From assembly GCF_006861795.1 (NCBI RefSeq), contig NZ_VDGH01000008.1, positions 124,001-188,000 of the forward strand: a stretch of DNA of 64,000 nt, written 5' to 3'. Positions within the stretch are counted from its first letter, which is position 1, and the number at the start of each line of letters is the position of its first letter. Below, in pieces: positions 25,273-34,485 of this stretch. The position numbers and the translations under genes are program-made. The notes beneath the pieces are model-generated. The model ran no database searches. It saw only the letters and a program-made list of their open reading frames with translations, and had not been told where the DNA came from. Origin of the DNA: Psychrobacillus lasiicapitis. GTDB lineage: Bacteria; Bacillota; Bacilli; Bacillales_A; Planococcaceae.

Positions 25273-26781
25273 TTAGTTCACCAACTCCGCATTTTTACCT
25301 AGGATATACTGTGCAGCAGATGTGCCGGCTAATTTTCCATAAACGGCACCAGACATTAGACCAGACCCACCTGGATAGTTTTCGTAAAAAATTCCACCAA
25401 TCATTTCACCAGCCGCAAACAGTCCTTTAATCGGTTGTTCTTCTTGATTTAGCACTTCCCCCGATGTATTTACATGTAATCCACCAAACGAGAAGGTGAT
25501 CCCGCATGTTACAGGGAAAGCATAGAATGGAGATTTCTCAATCCGGAGTGCCCAGTTCGATTTTGATGGAGTAATTCCTTTCGTTCCTTTACCATCTTTC
25601 TCAGCGGGCTTATAATCGCCTTCCTGCACAGCTTGGTTATACTCTTCGATTGTTTCTAAAAATTGTTTTTGATTTACCGGCAATAAATTCGCAAGTTCTT
25701 CTAGCGAATCTGCTTGATAGAAAGTTGCTTCTTCCAAGTCATATTCTTTCCGCAACATCGGGCGAACTTGAGCATCATAAATTTGGTAAGCTATATGACC
25801 AGGTTGTTTTAATACTTCCCGACCATATTTGGCATACGTATAATTCCGTAAATCTGCTCCTTCATCTACAAAACGTTTTCCCTCTTTATTCAGCATAATG
25901 CTGTAAGGATACGAATGCTTTTTAAAAATATCTCCTGGTTTTGTAAAGTCTCCGACAATCGGTGCATTAGAATCTGTTCCAATCGAATGACAGCCAGACC
26001 ATTCTCCAAATTTTTGTGCTCCAACTTCTAAAGCCATGAATATACCGTCACCTGTGTTAAATTCAGTCCCACGAACAATGGCAGCTTCCCATTCTTCACC
26101 GATATGTTCGCTTCTCAATTTCTTATTGGCCTCGAAACTTCCGCAAGCTAAAATTACACCGACTGTATTTACTGTAATTGTCTCGTTATCTTTTTCCACA
26201 ACAATTCCCGTAATTTGGTCGTTCTCTTTTATTAATTTTACCGCTCGCGCTTCATACCATATATCGATTTCGAGCTCTTTCACTCTTGCGAAAAGCTGCT
26301 TCATTAACCCAACGCCTTTATCTTCTGTTTTAATAGGCAGACCTCCCCAAAAGTGGCGCTTACCATCTTCCATAAAGGATTGATTTTCATAGTTTAACTC
26401 AAATTTAAGTCCTTGATCTCGCATCCATGCAATCGTTTCATAAGATTTAGAAACTAACTGCTTCGCAAGCCCAGGATTACTTTTTCCACCTGTAACGCGC
26501 ATCAAATCATTATAATAATCGCTTTCATCGTATTCGGGCATCATGATTATATCTGCTTCTTCATCTGTCAATTCTGGTATGATCTTTCGGATAGCTTCTA
26601 AATTATTATAAGCAACACGAATCGCCCCATCTGTAAAAAAGGAGTTCCCTCCACGTTTTTTCTCAGGTCCTCTTTCCAAAACAAGAACATTCGCCCCACC
26701 CTCTTTTGCGGCAATCGCCGAACATAAAGCTGCATTCCCTGCTCCAACTACCACTACATCATAACTTTGTGTATGTGACAT
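25273..26781 (-). CDS. tcuA: FAD-dependent tricarballylate dehydrogenase-like flavoprotein (TcuA family)
   Basis: A 502-residue flavoprotein of the fumarate reductase/succinate dehydrogenase group. The FAD-binding motif VVVVGAGNAALCSAIAA follows the N-terminus, with RGGNSFFTDGAIR next; that run is typical of TcuA, which oxidises tricarballylate to cis-aconitate. The C-terminal FSFGGLHVN and NYPGGSGLMSGAVYG segments complete the fold. The start at 26781 follows GAAGGAGGGG; a longer frame to 26865 lacks a site. TcuB, which reoxidises TcuA in Salmonella, is not adjacent. A LysR gene is divergent and a TctC-type lipoprotein gene follows, which supports a role in tricarboxylate use. Other 2-enoate reductase-type roles are possible. 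Confidence 0.78.
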   Translation of the reverse strand: MSHTQSYDVVVVGAGNAALCSAIAAKEGGANVLVLERGPEKKRGGNSFFTDGAIRVAYNNLEAIRKIIPELTDEEADIIMMPEYDESDYYNDLMRVTGGKSNPGLAKQLVSKSYETIAWMRDQGLKFELNYENQSFMEDGKRHFWGGLPIKTEDKGVGLMKQLFARVKELEIDIWYEARAVKLIKENDQITGIVVEKDNETITVNTVGVILACGSFEANKKLRSEHIGEEWEAAIVRGTEFNTGDGIFMALEVGAQKFGEWSGCHSIGTDSNAPIVGDFTKPGDIFKKHSYPYSIMLNKEGKRFVDEGADLRNYTYAKYGREVLKQPGHIAYQIYDAQVRPMLRKEYDLEEATFYQADSLEELANLLPVNQKQFLETIEEYNQAVQEGDYKPAEKDGKGTKGITPSKSNWALRIEKSPFYAFPVTCGITFSFGGLHVNTSGEVLNQEEQPIKGLFAAGEMIGGIFYENYPGGSGLMSGAVYGKLAGTSAAQYILGKNAELVN

Positions 26782-26947
26782 TTCGACCCCTCCTTCATAA
26801 CTCTTAACGTTATAGTAGAGTAAAATGAGAGATAAATATAATATCGTTTTTTTATTTTCATCCATAAAAGAATTTTATTAATAAGTTATCAAGTGATATG
26901 ATGAAATTAATTGATTGAATATTTAGTATTAGTGAGGAGGACACCTT

Positions 26948-27799
26948 TTGGATGAAAAAGATTGGCATATAATAACGACACTTTATGAAGAGAAAAATAT
27001 AACAAAAGCAGCTGGGCGGCTTTATATTTCACAGCCAGCTTTAAGCTATCGAATACAGCAGATGGAAAAAGAGTTTGATTCAAAGATTGTTTCTAGAGGA
27101 AAAAAAGGAGTCGAGTTTACGGTAAAAGGGGAATTTCTTGTCCAATACGCACAGGACATGATTGATCAATTACGCAAAACAAAAGAACAGATTTTAAATA
27201 TGGATAATACCGTAAAAGGAACGCTAAGGTTGGCTGTTTCAGGTCTATTTGCTCGTTATGAGCTACCTTCTTTATTGAAAGAATTTTTGTCCATATACCC
27301 TGAAGTTGAGGTAAATTTAAAAACAGGTTGGAGCTCCGACATTCATCAAATGCTTCAAAAAGAAGAATCGCATCTTGGAATTGTGAGAGGAGATTATAGC
27401 TGGAAGGAAAATAAAATATTATTACGGGAAGAAAAAATATGCATCGCTTCTAGTAAAAAAATAGCATTCGACGAACTTCCATACCTACCAAGAGTGAATT
27501 ACCAAACGGACCATTCATTAAAAAATACAATAGCAAACTGGTGGCAAGAAACTTATTCGGTTCCACCAATGATATCGATGGAAGTAGACCGGCTTGATAC
27601 ATGCAAAGAACTTGTGCTAAATGGTCTAGGATACGCTATTCTGCCGGAAATTTGTATTAAGAATGATGAGGATTTGTATATTGCACCTATTCTTTTACAA
27701 GAAAATAAGTATTTACTTAGAAACACGTGGATATTTTATCGGGATGCTACGCTAGAGTTAGCTCAAGTTAAAGCTTTTATTGATTTTTTGAGTGACTAG
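26948..27799 (+). CDS. LysR-family transcriptional regulator
   Basis: A 283-residue regulator with an N-terminal winged helix (ITTLYEEKNITKAAGRLYIS, QPALSYRIQQMEKEF) and a periplasmic-binding-like effector domain from about residue 90. The TTG start at 26948 is supported by GAGGAGG seven bases upstream; the nearby ATG at 26952 is out of frame. It is divergent from the TcuA-like gene with 166 bases between them, the usual LysR arrangement, so that gene and possibly the TctC-type gene are its likely targets. The effector may be a tricarboxylate (inference). Confidence 0.9.
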   Translation: MDEKDWHIITTLYEEKNITKAAGRLYISQPALSYRIQQMEKEFDSKIVSRGKKGVEFTVKGEFLVQYAQDMIDQLRKTKEQILNMDNTVKGTLRLAVSGLFARYELPSLLKEFLSIYPEVEVNLKTGWSSDIHQMLQKEESHLGIVRGDYSWKENKILLREEKICIASSKKIAFDELPYLPRVNYQTDHSLKNTIANWWQETYSVPPMISMEVDRLDTCKELVLNGLGYAILPEICIKNDEDLYIAPILLQENKYLLRNTWIFYRDATLELAQVKAFIDFLSD

Positions 27800-27813
27800 T
27801 ATTTCTTACATAA

Positions 27814-27858
27814 AAACTGCCCCCATCCATTAGACAAGTTAACAAATGAGGGCAGTTT
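27814..27858. terminator. Bidirectional terminator
   Basis: AAACTGCCCccAT and ATgaGGGCAGTTT pair between the converging LysR gene and RsbR paralogue gene, with A/T flanks on both sides. Confidence 0.82.
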
Positions 27859-27867
27859 CTGATTCAC

Positions 27868-28719
27868 CTAAATATTTTTATAAACACCAGTCATGAACAA
27901 CGCCTGTTTTAACGAACTAAATGTAGGTATACTGCTGAAATCGAGTCCTAACTGAATGGAGGTTTGGGCTATTTCTGGGCGAATTCCAGACATAAAAGTT
28001 TGAATGCCGAGTAAGTTGAGAATATCCATCAATTGAAACATTTCATTGGCTACCATCGTGTCCATGATTGGGACAGCAGAAATATCAATAAAAAGCTGTT
28101 CTATTCCAAGAGCAGAACACTTTTGTGGCACTTCTTGTAATAATGCTTTTGCTCGACTCGTATCAATATCACCTACAATTGGTAGCACAGCTACTCTTTC
28201 TAAAATTGGAATAACCGGAGTACCCAATTCATTTATTAATGTTTGTTGGGCAGTCAAACGCTTGTTGGACAACTCATAGTATTTTTCTGAAAACAGATAG
28301 ATAAGATGATCGAAAGAGGTGTTATATACTATACTCCACTTTATAATATGTGTTTTGGTCACTACCTCATCATGTTCTTTTGCAAAAAGACCAACATATC
28401 CCCATATTGTTTCACGAGTTTTGTTCAATGCCTCAATGACTTCATGTATAGGCGTATTATTTTCAATTCTACTTTTTGCCACTGTCTCGGCCCATAACAA
28501 TTGTTGCTCTTCTAAAGAACCCTTTTCCTCTAGAAATGCAGAGACAACAGTTTTGATCGTCAAAGCATGTTGTTCTAGTAGAATGTCATCTATTTGTGGA
28601 TTCGAATTGTTGGAGTAAAAGGCCCCAGTAAAATTGTCTTTCTCAGCAAACCATCGTTCTGTAATATTTCTAGAATTGTTAATTAGGTATTCATAAAGTT
28701 GTTCATTAATTGATTTCAA
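27868..28719 (-). CDS. RsbR-type stressosome paralogue (STAS domain)
   Basis: A 283-residue protein with an N-terminal RsbR-type sensor domain (about 1-150, ends in a helical linker) and a C-terminal STAS domain (about 165-275). The STAS phosphorylation region reads DISAVPIMDTMVANE, with the threonine expected for RsbT kinase; a second site is expected in DIDTSRAKA. Such paralogues build the stressosome that controls SigB. The TTG start at 28719 is preferred because GAAGGAAG lies just upstream and the protein then begins LKSINEQLYEYL, as in relatives; GTG at 28746 is the alternative. It stands alone, not in an rsb operon. SigB-type promoters about 7 kb away make a functional link plausible. 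Confidence 0.85.
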   Translation of the reverse strand: MKSINEQLYEYLINNSRNITERWFAEKDNFTGAFYSNNSNPQIDDILLEQHALTIKTVVSAFLEEKGSLEEQQLLWAETVAKSRIENNTPIHEVIEALNKTRETIWGYVGLFAKEHDEVVTKTHIIKWSIVYNTSFDHLIYLFSEKYYELSNKRLTAQQTLINELGTPVIPILERVAVLPIVGDIDTSRAKALLQEVPQKCSALGIEQLFIDISAVPIMDTMVANEMFQLMDILNLLGIQTFMSGIRPEIAQTSIQLGLDFSSIPTFSSLKQALFMTGVYKNI

Positions 28720-28872
28720 TTTACTTCCTTCTTTCTTAATTAACACATTGCTTCTTTAAGTATAAATGTTTCGAAGGAAAAATGGTAGTTTGCTGCCAAA
28801 CTGAGACTATCGAAAGATTTTACTCTCTCCTTATTGTTTACAATACTAATTAGATTTAACTTAAATATTTAA

Positions 28873-28900
28873 AAAGCCCATTCGTCAATGAATGGACTTT
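28873..28900 (-). terminator. Terminator of the catabolic operon at 29-37 kb
   Basis: AAAGCCCATTC and GAATGGACTTT pair with one mismatch and a minus-strand T-run follows (TTTTTAAATATTT). The hairpin shares GAATGGACTTTGAA with the one at 43225-43260. Confidence 0.75.
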
Positions 28901-28934
28901 GAATTATAAGTTATATTTCTAACCTAAAGTGCAC

Positions 28935-30110
28935 CTAAAATGATCTCGGTAAACCTAGTACATGCTGTCCAACAAAACTAACTACTAAATTATTGGAGAT
29001 TGGCGCTATTTTAAATAACCTTGCTTCTCTAAATTTCCTTTCAATATGATACTCTGCGGCAAATCCATATCCACCATAAGTATCCATAGCTGCATTAGCA
29101 GCTTCCCATGCGGCTTCCGACGCCAAATATTTTGACATGTTCGCCTCTGCTCCGCCTTTTTCATTGGCGTCAAATAGAGCTGCAGCTTTATCTCTCATAA
29201 GCTTTGCCGCTTCAATATTCATATAAGCTTTCGATATGGGGAATTGTATTCCTTGATTTTGACCGATTGGGCGACTGAAAACGACTCGCTCATTTGCATA
29301 TTGAACCGCCTTATCTACAAAGTAATAACCATCACCTATGCTTTCGGATGCTACTAAAATTCGCTCAGCATTCATACCACTTAGTACATAACGAAATCCT
29401 TTACCCTCTTCTCCAATCAAGTTTTCTACAGGAATCTCTACATTTTCAAAAAATACTTCAGTCGTGGCGTGGTTAACCATCGTCTCGATTGGGCGAATCG
29501 TAATATTATCCTTTTGGTCATTCATATCCAGAATAAATAAGCTTAATCCATCTGTCTTTTTGGCAACTTGTTCTTTCGGAGTTGTTCTTGCTAACAAAAG
29601 CATTAAATCTGAATACTTAGTGCGAGAAATCCAGATTTTCTGTCCGTTCACTATATACTTGTCTCCTTGACGGACAGCAGTTGTGATTATATTAGTCGTA
29701 TCACTGCCAGCGGTTGGTTCCGTTACTCCAAATGCTTGAAGTCGCAATTCACCTGTTGCAATTTTCGGTAGATAACGTTGTTTCTGCTCCTCACTTCCAT
29801 GATTCAGCAATGCGCCCATTGTATACATTTGAGCATGACCTGCCGCTCCATTCCCACCCGAACGATTAATTTCTTCTAAAATAACGCTAGCTTCAGCTAT
29901 ACCAAGTCCGGCACCTCCGTATTCTTCGGGTATCAGCACGGAAAGCCATCCTTCCTCCGTCAGCGCTTTAATAAATTCTTCGGGATATTCATTTTTTTCA
30001 TCGAGTTTTTTCCAATAATCTTCCGGGAACTTTCCACATAATGTGCGAATACTTTTTCTAATTAGCTCGATTTCCTCGCCTGAACTTTTTGCAGTTACCA
30101 AATGAACCAT
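28935..30110 (-). CDS. Acyl-CoA dehydrogenase (IVD-like catalytic position)
   Basis: A 391-residue flavoenzyme with the usual N-terminal, middle (FGVTEPTAGSDTTNI) and C-terminal (ANAAMDTYGGYGFAAEY) domains. The loop that carries the catalytic Glu in most family members (YEGT) reads KIAPISNN here, without Glu. A Glu in SGMNAERILVAS lies where isovaleryl-CoA dehydrogenase has its base (Glu254), so a branched substrate is plausible (inference). It is the last gene of the operon, before the terminator at 28.9 kb, and would oxidise the CoA ester made by the CaiB-type transferase upstream. It probably passes electrons to an electron-transfer flavoprotein encoded elsewhere. Confidence 0.87.
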   Translation of the reverse strand: MVHLVTAKSSGEEIELIRKSIRTLCGKFPEDYWKKLDEKNEYPEEFIKALTEEGWLSVLIPEEYGGAGLGIAEASVILEEINRSGGNGAAGHAQMYTMGALLNHGSEEQKQRYLPKIATGELRLQAFGVTEPTAGSDTTNIITTAVRQGDKYIVNGQKIWISRTKYSDLMLLLARTTPKEQVAKKTDGLSLFILDMNDQKDNITIRPIETMVNHATTEVFFENVEIPVENLIGEEGKGFRYVLSGMNAERILVASESIGDGYYFVDKAVQYANERVVFSRPIGQNQGIQFPISKAYMNIEAAKLMRDKAAALFDANEKGGAEANMSKYLASEAAWEAANAAMDTYGGYGFAAEYHIERKFREARLFKIAPISNNLVVSFVGQHVLGLPRSF

Positions 30111-30170
30111 TCCTCCTAAAAGTTTATGAATAAAACAGAATTTTAAAGATGGACGACTTGCTTAATTTCC

Positions 30171-31100
30171 TCAAGTAGAAACAGGGACTGGATACTTTTT
30201 ATCATATGGGCCAGCTTTCAATAAATAGCTGGGAGTTTGATGTCCCACTATTTCTTCCAACAGATGGGAAGCTTTCAATAGTTCTTTCAAGTCTACATTC
30301 GTCTGTATATCCATACTATGAAGCATATGAACAACGTCTTCGGTACAAACATTACCGGTAGCTCCCGGTGCAAACGGACAACCACCCAGCCCACCAAGTG
30401 CTGTATCAAAATGACTAACACCTGCATTCATACCTGCTAGTATATTGGAGAGGCCCATATCTCTTGTATTGTGAAAATGAAGTCCAAGCTTCTGTTTTGG
30501 AAACTCAGAACGCACTAATGAAATTAGCTGAAAAACCCTTTTCGGATTCGCCATTCCTGTCGTATCGGCTAATGTCAGTGTGTTTATATTCAATTCAGTA
30601 ACTTGATGCACGATGGAAACAATCCGATCTGTTGGTATTTCTCCTTCAAAAGGACAACCAAAGCTTGTAGCCAGTGACACATCCAAAGAAATTTTATTTT
30701 CGATACAAAGATCACTAATTTCATGTAACTCTTCTAAGGATTCCAAAGTTGTTTTTTGTACATTTTGTAGATTATGAGTTTCACTCACCGAAAAGACGTA
30801 GTTTATATTTTTGACACTCAGTTGAGCCGCTCTTTCTGCTCCCTTTAAATTAGGAACTAAAGCAATCAAATCAGCATCACCGGCTGCTTGCTGTATTTTA
30901 GAATATAATTCTCCACTATTAGCCATCTGCGGGACTCTTACAGGATGAACAAATGATCCAAATTCAAAGGATTGTACCCCAGCACTTTTCAACCGTTTAA
31001 ATAAATGTTCTTTTTCCTCTACATTGATTAATTTCTTTTCCAGTTGAAGTCCATCGCGTAGTACTACTTCATTGATATATACTTTTGTCGGAAAATTCAT
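30171..31100 (-). CDS. Hydroxymethylglutaryl-CoA lyase family protein
   Basis: A 309-residue TIM-barrel lyase of the HMG-CoA lyase group, which cleaves HMG-CoA to acetyl-CoA and acetoacetate. Active-site features are visible: VVLRDGLQLE near residue 13 (catalytic Arg-Asp), LGLHFHNTRDMG (metal-binding His pair) and GGLGGCPFAPGATGNVCTED (catalytic Cys loop). The usual PRDGLQNE is LRDGLQLE, and HFHDTRG is HFHNTRD, so a related 3-hydroxy-3-methyl acyl-CoA or citramalyl-type substrate cannot be excluded. It lies between the CoA-transferase and the acyl-CoA dehydrogenase genes. It would do the last carbon-carbon cleavage of the pathway. Confidence 0.87.
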   Translation of the reverse strand: MNFPTKVYINEVVLRDGLQLEKKLINVEEKEHLFKRLKSAGVQSFEFGSFVHPVRVPQMANSGELYSKIQQAAGDADLIALVPNLKGAERAAQLSVKNINYVFSVSETHNLQNVQKTTLESLEELHEISDLCIENKISLDVSLATSFGCPFEGEIPTDRIVSIVHQVTELNINTLTLADTTGMANPKRVFQLISLVRSEFPKQKLGLHFHNTRDMGLSNILAGMNAGVSHFDTALGGLGGCPFAPGATGNVCTEDVVHMLHSMDIQTNVDLKELLKASHLLEEIVGHQTPSYLLKAGPYDKKYPVPVST

Positions 31101-31153
31101 ACCAAGTTCTTCCCCCTTGCTCGCATTTCCACTTGATGATAAAAAGTGGAGGA

Positions 31154-32308
31154 TTACTTTTCAATCAGTTGTTGATGGAAACCGAATTCTTTTAATATTG
31201 CTTCTGTATGTTCACCAGCCTCGGGCACCGGATTCATTACAATGTCAAATTCCTTCGATGTAACAGGTGGTATAAGTGCTTTTACTACTCCACCTGGAGA
31301 ATGGATCTCTCTCCAACGTTCTCTAAATTTTAATTGAGGATGATGAATGAGTTCTTTTAATGTATTTAACTGGGCATTAGCAATATTAGACTCTTCCAGC
31401 TTAGCAATTATTTCTTTGGCACTTGAACTTTTAAACGTATCTTCTATTATTTCCTTTAATGCTATTTTATGCTGTACACGACTGCTATTTATATTAAAGC
31501 GAGAATCATTAATTAAAGATGGATTCTTTAATAGTTCTTCACAAAACTGTTTCCATTCTCTTTCATTTTGAATGGCTAAAAATACTTGTTCCTCATCTTT
31601 TACCTTGAACGGACCATAAGGATAAATTGCTGCGTGGCTTGCACCAGTTCTTTTCGGATCAGAGCCTCCATATTTAGAGTAAAGAAGCGGATATCCCATC
31701 CATTCACTTAACGCTTCTAGCATGGATATTTCGATTATTGCTCCTTTATTAGTTTCTTTTCTCGCAAACAATGCAGTTAAAATTCCTGTATAAGCATACA
31801 TTCCTGCAGCTATATCTGCGATAGAAATCCCAGCCCTTGAAGGTGTTTCCTCTGTTCCAGTGATGGACATCAATCCGGCCTCGCATTGTATAAGTAAATC
31901 GTACGCTTTTTTATCTTTGTAAGGTCCGTCCGACCCATATCCAGAAATACTACAAATGATTAGCTGCGGATACTTCTCCTTTAATTCCTCCGGGTTGAAA
32001 CCAAGTCGGTTGATCGCCCCTGGAGCCAAATTTTGTATGAACACATCAGCTTCGGAAAGAATCTTATCCAAAACTCTTTTTCCTTCCGGCTCTTTTAGAT
32101 CAAGTGTCAACGATTCTTTTGAACGATTTAACCAAACAAAAATACTAGACATTCCGTGAACCGTTTCATCATATTTTCTAGCAAAATCTCCGCCTGGTCT
32201 TTCGACTTTAATGACACGTGCTCCTAAATCTGCTAATTGTCTAGTCGTATAAGGTGCTGCTACTGCTTGTTCTAATGAAACAACAGTAATCCCTTTTAGT
32301 GGTAACAT
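31154..32308 (-). CDS. Class III CoA-transferase (CaiB/BaiF family)
   Basis: A 384-residue enzyme that moves CoA between carboxylic acids through an aspartyl-CoA intermediate. The catalytic aspartate is Asp137 in KKAYDLLIQCEAG. N-terminal VAAPYTTRQLADLGARVIKVERPGGD and the middle ISGYGSDGP are standard family motifs. It would activate the acid imported by the TRAP system with CoA from succinyl-CoA or acetyl-CoA. It lies 52 bases downstream of the crotonase gene and 53 upstream of the lyase gene. The substrate is unknown; mesaconate, itaconate, methylglutarate or similar dicarboxylates fit the set. Confidence 0.9.
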   Translation of the reverse strand: MLPLKGITVVSLEQAVAAPYTTRQLADLGARVIKVERPGGDFARKYDETVHGMSSIFVWLNRSKESLTLDLKEPEGKRVLDKILSEADVFIQNLAPGAINRLGFNPEELKEKYPQLIICSISGYGSDGPYKDKKAYDLLIQCEAGLMSITGTEETPSRAGISIADIAAGMYAYTGILTALFARKETNKGAIIEISMLEALSEWMGYPLLYSKYGGSDPKRTGASHAAIYPYGPFKVKDEEQVFLAIQNEREWKQFCEELLKNPSLINDSRFNINSSRVQHKIALKEIIEDTFKSSSAKEIIAKLEESNIANAQLNTLKELIHHPQLKFRERWREIHSPGGVVKALIPPVTSKEFDIVMNPVPEAGEHTEAILKEFGFHQQLIEK

Positions 32309-32360
32309 CGAACTCCCCCTTCATAGTTTTTATGGAATAGACCGGAGATGCGAATCACCT

Positions 32361-33155
32361 TTAAACACCTTGCCAAACTGGGTCTCTTTTTTCATTAAAT
32401 GCCAGTATTCCTTCTTCTCGGTCTTGCGAATTAGCACATTTATAGTATTCTTCTAATTCGATTGATAGTGCCTTTTCAATATCTGTTTGAATTCCTTTAT
32501 CAATTGATTGTTTAAGTGCTTTTAATGAAAGAGGAGCATTTTTTGCGATTCCTTTCACAGCTTCCAACGTTCCCTCGAGTAAACTCGCACCTGGAAATAC
32601 CCCATTAGCAAGCCCAAATTCGCGTGATTCGGTTGAAGTCATATGTTTCCCTGAATATAAAAATTCCTTCGCCACCTTTATTGGGATAGCTCTTGGCAAA
32701 AGCTGTGTCCCACCTGCACCTGGAATAATTCCGATCTTCACTTCAGGCAACCCGATCCTAGCATGCTCTGCAACATAACAAAGATCACAGCTCAGAGCCA
32801 TCTCCAACCCACCACCTAGCGCAAACCCATTCACAGCCGCAACAGTCGGAAACGAAAAATTCCGGATTGCTTCATATGCTTCTTCAAAAATATCATGCTG
32901 AAGCTTCCAATCCTTTTGAGACATTCCCTTCCTTTCTTTTAAATCTCCTCCTACACAAAAACTCTTTTCTCCAGACCCTGTTAAAATTAAAACTCGTAGA
33001 TCTTTTAGCGTCTCTAAATATTGAAAGCACTCGATTAACTCTTTTCCCATTTGAGTATTCAATGCATTCATCGCTTCCGGTCGATTAAGTTGTAAGACAT
33101 AAATATTGTCATTTTTATGATCATCAATAAGTTTTATCGTGTCCCAGTTTTTCAT
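32361..33155 (-). CDS. Enoyl-CoA hydratase (crotonase family)
   Basis: A 264-residue crotonase with both catalytic glutamates in place: GGGLEMALSCD and [17 protein letters not shown]. The oxyanion-hole segment is SFCVGGDLKE. Those features indicate a true hydratase that adds water to a 2-enoyl-CoA to give the (S)-3-hydroxy product. The PGAGGTQLLPR stretch resembles AUH-type 3-methylglutaconyl-CoA hydratases, which would feed the HMG-CoA lyase type enzyme encoded downstream (inference). It lies between the TRAP permease genes and the CoA-transferase gene. Confidence 0.88.
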   Translation of the reverse strand: MKNWDTIKLIDDHKNDNIYVLQLNRPEAMNALNTQMGKELIECFQYLETLKDLRVLILTGSGEKSFCVGGDLKERKGMSQKDWKLQHDIFEEAYEAIRNFSFPTVAAVNGFALGGGLEMALSCDLCYVAEHARIGLPEVKIGIIPGAGGTQLLPRAIPIKVAKEFLYSGKHMTSTESREFGLANGVFPGASLLEGTLEAVKGIAKNAPLSLKALKQSIDKGIQTDIEKALSIELEEYYKCANSQDREEGILAFNEKRDPVWQGV

Positions 33156-33186
33156 AAGTTTCCCTCCGCTTTCTAAATACTATCCT

Positions 33187-34485
33187 TTAACCTAATATGA
33201 AAAGTGCAATCTCCGGGAATATCCATACTAAGGCTAGTACTAGGATGATAATTAACCCAAAAGGCAATACACTTTTTATAATGGTTCCCATCGATTCTTT
33301 CGGTACCAATGTTTTAATAGCAAACAAATTCATTCCAACAGGTGGTGTAATTACTGCAAGTTCCATATTAATCACCATGATGATTCCAAACCAAATTGGA
33401 TCAAATCCTAGGCTCATTGCAATCGGGAAGAAGATTGGTGTTGTGATTAATAGTATGGAAACAACTTCCAAGAAAAAGCCCATAATGAGCCAAATAATAC
33501 TCATGATTAATATAACTATCCAAGGGGCAACAGAAAGTTCAGAGATAAAGTTAGAGAGATATTGTGGCATTCCTAGAAGAGTTAATGCAGATCCAAAAAC
33601 CACTGCTCCAACTACAACAGTAAGCAACATCGCACTTGTCTTTACTGATTCAATAAAGACAGTAGGGATCAACCGGGTAGGTAACGTCCGATGTATAATT
33701 GACGAAACAATGAATGCGTAAATTACTCCAACTGCTGCTGCTTCCGTAGGAGTGAATATCCCTGCATATATTCCACCCAATATAAATACTGGCAACAAGA
33801 GATCAGGGATTGCTTTAAAAAGTATATTTTTGTTTTCCTTTTCAGGAATAGTATTTTCTTCTATTTCTTGCATGGAAAGCTTAAGACTAGGAGCTTTAAT
33901 AACAGTATAAATAGATAGTAAAATGGCTATCATCAATCCTGGAATAATTCCTGCCATGAACAAATGTCCAGGGGAAGATCCACTTAATGATGCATACAAG
34001 ATTAAAGGAATACTTGGAGGAATAAGGATACCTAGAGACCCCCCCAGCGCTGAAAGACCATACGCAAGGTTTTTTGTATAGTTTTGTTTCAACATTTCAG
34101 GGATAGCAATCCGGCCTATTGTTAACACGGATGTCATACTAGAACCTACAATGGCAGCAAAAAGAGTGTAAGCCGCAACACTTGCCACTCCGGCCCCTCC
34201 TCTTACTCTTCTGAGAAAATGATGGGCTACCGCAAAAATTCGTTCCCCACTTTTACCGTGATACATTAGATTTCCCATAATGATGTACAAGGGAATCGCC
34301 ACAAAAATAAATTCAGATAAAGTATTTTTCAATGTGATTGGTACCTGTATTAAATATTGTGTATCAGCTGAAAATAGGATTGTAATTACTCCCGACAAAC
34401 CTAGTGCGAAACCAATTGGAACACCTAAAAATAATGCGATAAAAAGGACTGCTAATAATATCAATATGGCGCTCGTACTAATCAA
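33187..34485 (-). CDS. dctM: TRAP transporter large permease (DctM family)
   Basis: A 432-residue, multi-pass membrane protein that forms the transport channel of the TRAP system in this operon. Signature segments are FVAIPLYIIMGNLMYHGKSG, GSSMTSVLTIGRIAIPEM, LGILIPPSIPLILY and MELAVITPPVGMNLFAI. Its start overlaps the end of dctQ by eight bases. With dctP and dctQ upstream it makes a complete importer in P-Q-M order. The neighbouring CoA-dependent enzymes imply a carboxylate cargo. Confidence 0.93.
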   Translation of the reverse strand: MISTSAILILLAVLFIALFLGVPIGFALGLSGVITILFSADTQYLIQVPITLKNTLSEFIFVAIPLYIIMGNLMYHGKSGERIFAVAHHFLRRVRGGAGVASVAAYTLFAAIVGSSMTSVLTIGRIAIPEMLKQNYTKNLAYGLSALGGSLGILIPPSIPLILYASLSGSSPGHLFMAGIIPGLMIAILLSIYTVIKAPSLKLSMQEIEENTIPEKENKNILFKAIPDLLLPVFILGGIYAGIFTPTEAAAVGVIYAFIVSSIIHRTLPTRLIPTVFIESVKTSAMLLTVVVGAVVFGSALTLLGMPQYLSNFISELSVAPWIVILIMSIIWLIMGFFLEVVSILLITTPIFFPIAMSLGFDPIWFGIIMVINMELAVITPPVGMNLFAIKTLVPKESMGTIIKSVLPFGLIIILVLALVWIFPEIALFILG

